A stretch of DNA of 43,591 nucleotides from Alistipes timonensis (GTDB lineage: Bacteria > Bacteroidota > Bacteroidia > Bacteroidales > Muribaculaceae): positions 182,542 through 226,132 of the forward strand of contig JAMPHO010000001.1 of assembly GCA_023663385.1 (NCBI GenBank). Reading direction: 5' to 3'. Position numbers and translations under genes: made by a program. The notes under the pieces are model-generated. The model was not told the origin of the DNA and searched no databases. It saw only the letters and a program-made list of their open reading frames with translations. This document shows, piece after piece, positions 1 through 6,088 of this stretch. Positions within the stretch are counted from its first letter, which is position 1. Each line of letters opens with the position of its first letter.

Positions 1-125
1 TCATCTCAAAACAGCTCTCAAAATCTTTCGGAAAAAATTTTAAACAGTTTCTGAGTTTTTTCAGAAAATTTCAAACAGCCGCCACAACAACCCACACCAC
101 ACCTCCGTTCTTATCAAAAAAAGAA
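1..125. other. A+T-rich leader region upstream of eda
   Basis: This stretch is much richer in A and T than the rest of the window. It contains a small hairpin with arms TTTCTGA (48-54) and TCAGAAA (61-67), and a 12-bp direct repeat, AATTTTAAACAG (36-47) and AATTTCAAACAG (67-78), differing at one base. No coding region is visible. It probably carries the 5' leader and perhaps regulatory sites of eda, or the spacer from an upstream gene outside the window. I see no convincing Bacteroidetes -7 box. Confidence 0.4.
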
Positions 126-785
126 ATGGCAAAGTTTGACAAACAGGCCGTACTGGCCAAGATGGGCGCCACCCGCATGGTACCCGTATTCTACCATAAA
201 GACCTCGAAACCGCCAAGCAGGTGCTCAAGGCCTGCTACGACGGCGGCGTGCGCGCCTTCGAGTTCACCAATCGCGGCGACTTCGCCCACGAAATCTTCG
301 GCGAGCTCGTGAAGTATGCCGCCGTTGAGTGCCCCGAGATGGCCCTCGGCGTAGGCTCCATCGTCGATCCCGCCACCGCCGCCCTCTACCTCCAGCTGGG
401 CGCCAACTTCGTGGTAGGCCCGCTGTTCAACCCCGAGGTTGCCAAGATCTGCAACCGCCGCCTGGTGGCCTACACCCCCGGCTGCGGCTCCGTCAGCGAG
501 GTAGGCTTCGCACAGGAAGCAGGTTGCGACCTCTGCAAGGTATTCCCCGGCGACGTGCTCGGCCCGAAATTCGTCAAGGGTCTCCTGGCCCCCATGCCCT
601 GGTCCAAGCTCATGGTAACCGGCGGCGTTGAGCCCACCGAGGAGAACCTCAAATCATGGTTCGCCGCCGGCGTTTACTGCGTAGGCATGGGCTCCAAGCT
701 CTTCCCCAAGGACCGCGTTGCCGCCGGCGACTGGGCCTACATCACCGAGAAGTGCCGCGAAGCCATCGCCATCGCCACCAAGTAA
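126..785 (+). CDS. eda: KDPG/KHG aldolase (2-dehydro-3-deoxy-phosphogluconate aldolase)
   Basis: This is a 219-residue class I aldolase of the KDPG/KHG family, close to the usual family length. It would cleave 2-keto-3-deoxy-6-phosphogluconate to pyruvate and glyceraldehyde 3-phosphate in the cytoplasm, the last step of galacturonate and glucuronate catabolism. The sequence shows the phosphate- and substrate-binding motif FEFTNR with E46 and R50, the Schiff-base lysine K138 in KVFPGD, and the MVTGGV phosphate-binding strand near 163-168. The ATG at 126 follows an A-rich leader and gives a normal N terminus. A strong terminator follows at 838. The UxaC/UxaB/UxaA genes that feed this step lie at the other end of the window. 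The KDG kinase that should act between them is not present here. The identification is firm; the symbol is assigned by family and context. Confidence 0.95.
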   Translation: MAKFDKQAVLAKMGATRMVPVFYHKDLETAKQVLKACYDGGVRAFEFTNRGDFAHEIFGELVKYAAVECPEMALGVGSIVDPATAALYLQLGANFVVGPLFNPEVAKICNRRLVAYTPGCGSVSEVGFAQEAGCDLCKVFPGDVLGPKFVKGLLAPMPWSKLMVTGGVEPTEENLKSWFAAGVYCVGMGSKLFPKDRVAAGDWAYITEKCREAIAIATK

Positions 786-837
786 ACCCGCTCCGCACGG
801 GTGCGTGACGCGCCCCGCGACTAAAACCGACACATCT

Positions 838-872
838 GTTCCGCCCCAACTTTATGGGGCGGAACTTTTTTT
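838..872 (+). terminator. Rho-independent terminator after eda
   Basis: A perfect 10-bp stem has arms GTTCCGCCCC (838-847) and GGGGCGGAAC (856-865) around an 8-nt loop. It is followed directly by seven T residues. It lies 53 bp after the eda stop codon, which separates eda from the polysaccharide genes downstream. Confidence 0.93.
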
Positions 873-896
873 ATCGGGGGGAAATAGCTACCTTTG
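866..896 (+). promoter_or_regulatory. Bacteroidetes-type promoter for the flippase gene
   Basis: TACCTTTG at 889-896 exactly matches the Bacteroidetes primary sigma -7 consensus TAnnTTTG. The T-run at the end of the eda terminator lies at about the right distance to serve as a weak -33 TTTG-like element. It would give a leader of about 95 nt before the ATG at 997. Confidence 0.6.
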
Positions 897-996
897 CAAC
901 GCGCCGGGCGTCCATCTCGGCCCGACGCGCGAAAAACCACCGCAGCCAGTCACCGGAAGCAACGGGAACGCGGCCCTCCCGGCCCGCAACAATCCA

Positions 997-2433
997 ATGA
1001 GCAGTAACGCCAAAGTATATAAATGGTCGCTTATCGAGCGTATTTCCGTGGCAGCCCTCAACTTCGGGGGCAACATCGTTCTTGCGCGTATGCTTACCAC
1101 CGCTGACTTCGGCCTCCTGGCAATGATAGCCATCTTCATAGCCATCGCCCAGGATATTTCAGGGTGCGGCCTGGCCGACGGGCTTATTCACAAGACGAAG
1201 CCTACCGACGACGACTATTCGACCGTGTTCGTGTTCAACACCGCTTTCGGATTGTTTTTCGGCCTTTCGTTCTTCATCGGGGCGCCGCTCGTAGCCGGAT
1301 TTTTCGGGCATGAGGAACTGATAGCGATCATGCGCATTCTCGGCGTGTGCTTCTTCTTTCAGTCAATGGGCTTCGTACAAGAGACACGTCTGAGAAAGGA
1401 GCTGGCTATGAAGAAGATGTGCTTCGTTAAAGTTGGCTCCACCCTTACCGCGATCACACTCGGCATCATTCTCGCGGCGCTCGGTCTGGGATGGTGGGCG
1501 CTGGTTTCCACACAGATTTTCCTTCTGCTGTTCACATTCTGCTATTGCCTGATCGCTACGAGGTGGTTTCCCCGCGTAAAGTTCAGCAAGCAATCGTTCA
1601 AGGAGCTTTTTGGCTTCGGCTTCCATCTCGCGATAGCCTATATCAGCAATGTCATAGGCAAAAACGTCAATACCTTCCTGCTCGGAAAATTCTTCACACC
1701 CGCGGCCTCCGGCCTCTATTATCAGGGAGCCAAGCTGGCCAACGTGCCGTTCCAGGTCAGCGACCAGTCGGTCAACAATTCCTTCTTTGTCGTTGCCTCG
1801 AACGAGTCGACACCCGACTCCCAACGCTCGCTCATACGCAATATGTTCTCGATGGTGGTCGGCATAAACAGCGCCCTGCTGTTTTTGTTGCTCGTCATAG
1901 CCGGGCCGGCCATCATAGCGCTTTACGGCAGCAAATGGGCCGCGAGTATACCTATGTTCCGCATACTCGCGGTCGCTGAGTTCCTATTCTGCATAAAATC
2001 ATTCTTCCAGGCGGTCTGCAAAGTTCACGGAAGCACCGTTTTCGTGCGTAATCTCTGTGTCATACAGGTAATAGTGCAGATACTGCTGCTGGCGCTCACC
2101 ATCGCGTTTTTCCGCGACATACTCGTCATTGTATGGGTCCAGGTGGCTTGCGAGTTTTTCAGCGTCGCCGTTTACGCGGTAAAATTCCGAAAACTCACCC
2201 AGCAGCCGTTAAGCAGTATCTGCATGGCCGCGTTCCGCAGCATCGGCCTGCCTGTTCTCGGAGCCATATTCGCAGTAGCCGCCGTGGCCGCCGTCGATGC
2301 CCTCGTCACCCTCCCCGCCATTGTCAACTGCGTGATTATAGCTGTAGTGTACGCGGTCAGCGTTATCGGAGCCGGGGAGGTGACCCGCCCGATGGTTTAT
2401 GTCGCGCTACGAAACCATTTCTTAAAGCATTAA
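997..2433 (+). CDS. Wzx-type polysaccharide flippase (MOP superfamily, WzxC/RfbX-like)
   Basis: This is a 478-residue polytopic membrane protein of the lipopolysaccharide/capsule export group in the MOP flippase superfamily, which moves undecaprenyl-linked sugar repeat units across the inner membrane. The N terminus (KWSLIERI, then NFGGNIVLARMLTTADFGLLAM) is typical of the WzxC/Polysacc_synt_3 group. About a dozen or more hydrophobic segments follow in pairs. The open frame extends upstream to 718 through the eda terminator, so I chose the ATG at 997, where the family-like N terminus begins and which lies downstream of a promoter-like box. The stop codon is 8 bp before the glycosyltransferase ATG, so the two genes are probably co-transcribed. 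Its substrate cannot be told from the sequence. Confidence 0.88.
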   Translation: MSSNAKVYKWSLIERISVAALNFGGNIVLARMLTTADFGLLAMIAIFIAIAQDISGCGLADGLIHKTKPTDDDYSTVFVFNTAFGLFFGLSFFIGAPLVAGFFGHEELIAIMRILGVCFFFQSMGFVQETRLRKELAMKKMCFVKVGSTLTAITLGIILAALGLGWWALVSTQIFLLLFTFCYCLIATRWFPRVKFSKQSFKELFGFGFHLAIAYISNVIGKNVNTFLLGKFFTPAASGLYYQGAKLANVPFQVSDQSVNNSFFVVASNESTPDSQRSLIRNMFSMVVGINSALLFLLLVIAGPAIIALYGSKWAASIPMFRILAVAEFLFCIKSFFQAVCKVHGSTVFVRNLCVIQVIVQILLLALTIAFFRDILVIVWVQVACEFFSVAVYAVKFRKLTQQPLSSICMAAFRSIGLPVLGAIFAVAAVAAVDALVTLPAIVNCVIIAVVYAVSVIGAGEVTRPMVYVALRNHFLKH

Positions 2434-2441
2434 ACCTCGAA

Positions 2442-3434
2442 ATGGCAGATTCCCATTACCCCGAATACACCGCCGTAATACGAACCCTCGGCAAAGCCGG
2501 CGAAAAATTCGAGTCCGAGATTAACTCGCTACGCGCCCAGTCCGTGCGGCCTCAACAGATTTTGGCCTACATACCCGACGGCTACGAGATTCCCGTGTTC
2601 CCCGGGAGCGAAGTCGTGCGCTGGATCAGGTCACCCAAAGGGATGGTTACCCAGCGGTCGCTCCCCTTCGACGAGGTCGAGACCGAATACATCCTGTTTC
2701 TCGACGATGACGTGTACCTCCCTCCCGAAGGCGCCGAAAAGCTGCTCCGGACAGCCATAAGGGAAAACGCCGACGCCGTGGTGCCGAACACCTTCCCCAA
2801 TAGCGAAGGCTCGCTGAAATGGAAACTGCGCAATATGGGGCAGGGCGCACTCCCCTCATTCTCGAAAAAATGGGCTTTCCGCGTGCGCCACAGCACCTAC
2901 TACAACTACTGTAATCATCCCGACCCGGTTATGCCCACCCAGTCAGGGGCCGGGCCGTGCGCCCTCGTACGTTTCAGCGCCTACAAAGCCATACGCTTCG
3001 AGGAGGAGCGATGGATTGAGTTCTGCGGTTATCCGCTCGGGGAGGACTTGCTGTTTTTCAACAAATTGCATCAGTGCGGCTACAAGGTTTTCGCCCAATT
3101 CGACACCGGCATCACGCATCTCGACGCCGGGTCGGGCCACGCTGCCGACCGTGAAAAGCAGTTCCGGCTCGCGGAAGCGGTGCGTTACATCCTGTGGCAC
3201 CGCATTTCCTATTCAACGGCCGGCTCAGGCGCATCGCGTCTCTACCGCTCCGCCTGCTACCACTCTACCCAGTGGGCCATGTGGATGCTTGACCTCGTAA
3301 GGTTCGCTGTGACAGGCAACCCCTACAAAATGCGCAACCGATTCGCGGGTATGCGACAGGGTAAACAATTCACCAAAACACCCGAATACACCAGCTTGCC
3401 GAAATTCAACGCCCACACCCGCCCGCGCCACTGA
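2442..3434 (+). CDS. Family 2 glycosyltransferase
   Basis: This is a 330-residue GT2-like cytoplasmic glycosyltransferase of GT-A fold. The N-terminal half contains a nucleotide-sugar binding region and the acidic metal-binding motif LFLDDDVYL (D88-D90). A later GED in YPLGEDLLFF is a plausible catalytic-base region. The open frame extends upstream to 2133 inside the flippase gene, but that part reads as an arginine-rich shadow frame, so I start at the ATG at 2442, eight bases after the flippase stop. The pairing suggests assembly of a surface polysaccharide, but donor and acceptor are unknown. The 3' end converges on the acyltransferase gene with a gap of only about 12 bp. Confidence 0.85.
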   Translation: MADSHYPEYTAVIRTLGKAGEKFESEINSLRAQSVRPQQILAYIPDGYEIPVFPGSEVVRWIRSPKGMVTQRSLPFDEVETEYILFLDDDVYLPPEGAEKLLRTAIRENADAVVPNTFPNSEGSLKWKLRNMGQGALPSFSKKWAFRVRHSTYYNYCNHPDPVMPTQSGAGPCALVRFSAYKAIRFEEERWIEFCGYPLGEDLLFFNKLHQCGYKVFAQFDTGITHLDAGSGHAADREKQFRLAEAVRYILWHRISYSTAGSGASRLYRSACYHSTQWAMWMLDLVRFAVTGNPYKMRNRFAGMRQGKQFTKTPEYTSLPKFNAHTRPRH

Positions 3435-3446
3435 CCGCCAGGCGCC

Positions 3447-4568
3447 CTACCCTCTGCCGCCGCAGAGCCAGGAGGTGAGGCGCGGCGAGAGGCGGCGCGC
3501 TGCCAGGTAAGCTATCTCCGAGATGCCCCAAAGGGCGGCTATCGCCGCGAGATAGCAGAGTATCCACGCCGCCGAGCCATCGGGGCGCGCGATTTTCGTG
3601 ACGGCGCTCGCCACAGTGCTGTTGACTAATCCGTGGAACGCGTACACGAAGAATGCCGACCGGCCCAGCCAGGGGGCTACGCGCCATCCGCGGGCAACAA
3701 AGCTGCCGAAACAGGCGGTAAGGAGGGGCACACCCGCGAGAATCCCCGCGCCGTGGGCCCGTTCGCCGATGAAAGTGCCCGGGTTATACAGCTCGACAAC
3801 CGCCGCCGCGGCGTAAACCGCGGCCAGCAGAGCGAGAACGCGCCGCGATTGGCGGCTCTCCAAAAGCAGTCTCACAGGATTCACCCGCACCAGGGCAAGC
3901 CACGCCCCGAGTGTGAAGAACGTGACTCCCGTACAGCTGAAACCGGGCACCGACGGCCACCATCCGCACGCGAAGCACGCGCACAGCACCGCGACAATCC
4001 ACCCGCGGGTCAGCCGCGACACTATCCTTATCAACGGGGTCAGGAGCACCAACACCATAAGGTCGCGGATGAACCAGAGAGGGAAATCCGCCGGGGAGCT
4101 GGCCGGCTCGTAGAATTGGGGCACCGAAGGCTCGCCAGTATAGGAGAACTCCCAGAATGAGAGCAGAAACTTTCCGGCTGAAAGGTCAACACCCGCCATA
4201 TTCGGAAAAAAACGCTCCAACGGGCCCGCCTTAAGCAGCAACCAACCGAATGCCAGCACGTTCCACAACAGATATGGAACCAGCAGCCCGCTGACACGCT
4301 TGCGCCATTGCGCCGGATAGAAACCGGGCGCGTCAGGGTCCTTGCGATAGAAGAACAGAAAGCCGGAGATTGCGAAAAACAGCGGCACGCAGAGCCTTGA
4401 CAATACCTGCGACCCGAGATACATAACGTCGCGGGCCGGAGCCGGAACCGCGTCCCCATCCGGCCCGGCGACCAGATAGCAGTGTATCACCAGTATACCC
4501 ATTATCATAGGGAACCTGGCGAAATCCAACGTGGCCGAAAGGCGCGATGCCCAAGTGTCATTATCCAT
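3447..4568 (-). CDS. Acyltransferase 3 family membrane protein (probable O-acyltransferase)
   Basis: This is a 373-residue integral membrane protein of the acyltransferase 3 family (OafA/NodX/WecH-like), which transfers acetyl or other acyl groups to carbohydrates. The N-terminal signature DFARFPMIMGILVIHC carries the family's conserved histidine (H29). About ten hydrophobic segments follow, including FFAISGFLFFYRK and PLWFIRDLMVLVLL, both typical of the family. There is no C-terminal SGNH domain. It is convergent with the glycosyltransferase and probably modifies a surface glycan. A promoter-like pair of boxes lies upstream at 4608-4639. The acyl donor and target cannot be inferred. Confidence 0.88.
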   Translation of the reverse strand: MDNDTWASRLSATLDFARFPMIMGILVIHCYLVAGPDGDAVPAPARDVMYLGSQVLSRLCVPLFFAISGFLFFYRKDPDAPGFYPAQWRKRVSGLLVPYLLWNVLAFGWLLLKAGPLERFFPNMAGVDLSAGKFLLSFWEFSYTGEPSVPQFYEPASSPADFPLWFIRDLMVLVLLTPLIRIVSRLTRGWIVAVLCACFACGWWPSVPGFSCTGVTFFTLGAWLALVRVNPVRLLLESRQSRRVLALLAAVYAAAAVVELYNPGTFIGERAHGAGILAGVPLLTACFGSFVARGWRVAPWLGRSAFFVYAFHGLVNSTVASAVTKIARPDGSAAWILCYLAAIAALWGISEIAYLAARRLSPRLTSWLCGGRG

Positions 4569-4607
4569 TTTCGCGGGGTGGTATCGGGGTGGTTCAAAAT
4601 TCGACCG

Positions 4608-4639
4608 CGAAGTTAGCGAATCGCGCCGTTGAAAACAAA
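4608..4639 (-). promoter_or_regulatory. Candidate promoter for the acyltransferase gene
   Basis: On the minus strand TTTG (4639-4636) is followed after 20 nt by TAACTTCG (4615-4608), close to the Bacteroidetes -33/-7 consensus TTTG and TAnnTTTG, with one mismatch in the -7 box. The spacing fits. The resulting leader would be about 35 nt. Confidence 0.45.
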
Positions 4640-4693
4640 CCCCTACCCCCGAAAGCGGGAAATCCCGCGGAATATGAGTAATTTCGCGATGTT

Positions 4694-5596
4694 ATGGATG
4701 AAAAAAGTCGAATTGTGACGGGGCGGTTCGCGCCGTCGCCATCGGGGAGGATGCACCTGGGCAACGTCTACACGGCGGTGGTGTCGTGGCTTTCGGCGCG
4801 GCGCGCCGGGGGGAGGTGGATACTGCGTATCGAGGACCTCGACCCGCAACGGTCGAAACGCGAACACGCCCTGATGATCGAGGATGACCTCCGCTGGCTC
4901 GGTCTCGACTGGGACGAGGGGGGCCTCAACGGCATCGGGCCCAACGGCCCCTACCTGCAAAGCCTCCGCGGCGAAATCTACGCCGAGGGGCTGCGCCGCC
5001 TGGAGGCCACGGGGCTCACCTACCGCTGCCGCTGCCGCCGGGCCGACATACTCGCGACCCAGGCCCCCCACGAGTCGGACGGGCGCGTTATCTACAAGGG
5101 CACCTGCCGCCCGCCCCGCCTGGGGGGAACGGCCGAAATCCCCGCCGACATACCGGCGGCCACCCGCCTCTTCGTGCCCGACAAGGTGATAAGTTTCACC
5201 GACCGCGTGTGCGGCCCGCAGAGCGTAAACTTAGCAGAACGGTGCGGCGACTTCATACTCCGCCGGGCCGACGGCGCGTGGGCCTACCAGTTGGCCGTGG
5301 TGATGGACGACGCCCTGATGGGTGTCACCGAGGTAGTCCGCGGCGACGACCTCCTCCTCTCCGCCGCCCAGCAGCTCTACCTCTACGAACTCTTGGGGTA
5401 CCCCGCGCCCGAGTTCGCCCACCTCCCCCTGGTGTGCAACGAGCAGGGGGTGCGCCTTTCGAAGCGCGACAGCGCCGCCGGCATGGAGTATCTCCGCGCC
5501 ACCCACACCCCCGAGCAGGTTCTCGGCCGCGTCGCCCATCTTGCCGGACTCCGCCCCGACCCCTCCCCCGTCACCCTCTCCGACCTCCTCTCCTGA
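4694..5596 (+). CDS. gluQ: Glutamyl-Q tRNA(Asp) synthetase
   Basis: This 300-residue protein is a truncated GluRS paralogue that lacks the anticodon-binding domain and matches the GluQ-RS (YadB) length. It would activate glutamate and attach it to the queuosine base at position 34 of tRNA(Asp). The HIGH-type motif appears as PSPSGRMHLGN (HLGN at 21-24). The KMSKS-type motif appears as VRLSKRD near 255. The zinc-site residues C112, C114, Y134 and C138 are present, which is characteristic of GluQ. It stands alone between the surface-polysaccharide genes and a repeat region. A TAATTTCG box ends only about 8 bp before the ATG, so transcripts may have a very short leader (weak inference). The last codons are duplicated downstream at 5759-5805. 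Confidence 0.93.
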   Translation: MDEKSRIVTGRFAPSPSGRMHLGNVYTAVVSWLSARRAGGRWILRIEDLDPQRSKREHALMIEDDLRWLGLDWDEGGLNGIGPNGPYLQSLRGEIYAEGLRRLEATGLTYRCRCRRADILATQAPHESDGRVIYKGTCRPPRLGGTAEIPADIPAATRLFVPDKVISFTDRVCGPQSVNLAERCGDFILRRADGAWAYQLAVVMDDALMGVTEVVRGDDLLLSAAQQLYLYELLGYPAPEFAHLPLVCNEQGVRLSKRDSAAGMEYLRATHTPEQVLGRVAHLAGLRPDPSPVTLSDLLS

Positions 5597-5615
5597 TTGG
5601 CCGCGATAACGAGGC
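5569..5615 (+). repeat. 47-bp direct repeat, copy 1 (gluQ 3' end)
   Basis: This segment covers the last codons and stop of gluQ plus 19 bases beyond. It recurs at 5759-5805 with a single mismatch (T at 5591, G at 5781). The two copies bracket the MITE-like element at 5633-5756. Copy 1 is inside the intact gene, so it is the likely original. Confidence 0.9.
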
Positions 5616-5632
5616 TGACGGCGAAACGGGCA

Positions 5633-5756
5633 GTAGGGACGCTTTTCAAAGCGTCCGCATAAAAGTTGCCGTTACGGCGCGCCATCCGGGGGGAAATTAA
5701 GTAGAACCATCCAGGATGCTCCATCCGGGCGCGGACGCTTTGAAAAGCGTCCCTAC
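5633..5756. repeat. MITE-like element with palindromic terminal repeats, copy 1
   Basis: This is a 124-bp non-coding element bounded by 24-bp terminal inverted repeats (5633-5656 and 5733-5756). Each terminal repeat begins or ends with GTAGG/CCTAC and contains its own near-palindrome GGACGCTTT...AAAGCGTCC. A second copy in opposite orientation lies at 30074-30230. The shared family similarity extends about 17 bp further left (TGACGGCGAAACGGGCA). No ORF is inside. The class of element is inferred from its shape only. Confidence 0.85.
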
Positions 5757-5758
5757 CA

Positions 5759-5805
5759 CGTCACCCTCTCCGACCTCCTCGCCTGATTGGCCGCGATAAC
5801 GAGGC
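5759..5805 (+). repeat. 47-bp direct repeat, copy 2
   Basis: This copy repeats the gluQ 3' end (5569-5615) with one mismatch. It begins two bases after the MITE-like element. It is non-functional as coding sequence because it lacks the rest of the gene. It looks like a duplication produced when the element arrived, or by slippage between repeats. Confidence 0.9.
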
Positions 5806-5814
5806 CATGCCAAA

Positions 5815-5940
5815 GGTCGGAGACCTTGAACATTGGAAGCCCCATCATTAGCCGCCATCGGCGGCGGTTGATGGGGTTTCTGTGTCGGTGGTGTAAATCA
5901 AGGTCGGAGACCTTGCACAGGTGTATGTTGTGCAAGATTT
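5815..5940. repeat. GGTCGGAGACC-linked hairpin repeat, copy 1
   Basis: GGTCGGAGACC (5815-5825) is followed by a stem-loop with arms CCCCATCA (5842-5849) and TGATGGGG, a GTGTCGGTGGTGT stretch, and a second GGTCGGAGACC (5902-5912) ahead of TTGCACAGGTGTATGTTGTGCAAGA, whose TTGCACA and TGTGCAA arms form another small hairpin. Near-identical arrangements occur at 28166-28245 and 30330-30460. It is non-coding. Confidence 0.85.
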
Positions 5941-5950
5941 CGGCATCGCG

Positions 5951-5990
5951 AAAAAAATGACCGGGACCCCTTCTCGCGAAGGAGGCCCGG
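5951..5990 (-). terminator. Rho-independent terminator after the GH3 gene
   Basis: The inverted repeat at 5961-5990 has a CCGGG-CC-TTC stem around CGCG. On the minus strand it is followed by TCATTTTTTT (read from the A-run at 5951-5957). It sits about 100 bp after the GH3 stop codon and fits a terminator for that gene. Confidence 0.75.
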
Positions 5991-6088
5991 CCCGGCATAT
6001 GTATCATGGATTATTGCTTGTGGCGCGGAGCGGGATGCTCCGCGTTGGTCATTTTATTTTTACCGCGGTGGTCTTTTTGCCGCGGTGG

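Noticed and set aside
718..996. N-terminal extension of the flippase frame
   Set aside because: It starts inside eda, passes through the eda terminator and promoter, and has no similarity to flippases. The ATG at 997 gives the normal N terminus.
2133..2441. N-terminal extension of the glycosyltransferase frame
   Set aside because: It overlaps the flippase gene and reads as an arginine-rich shadow. The start at 2442 fits gene spacing and family.
5753..6007. 84-codon minus-strand frame containing LPMFKVSDL-like sequence
   Set aside because: It lies wholly in the GGTCGGAGACC-type repeat and terminator region. The same peptide arises from the other repeat copies, so it is a repeat translated by chance.
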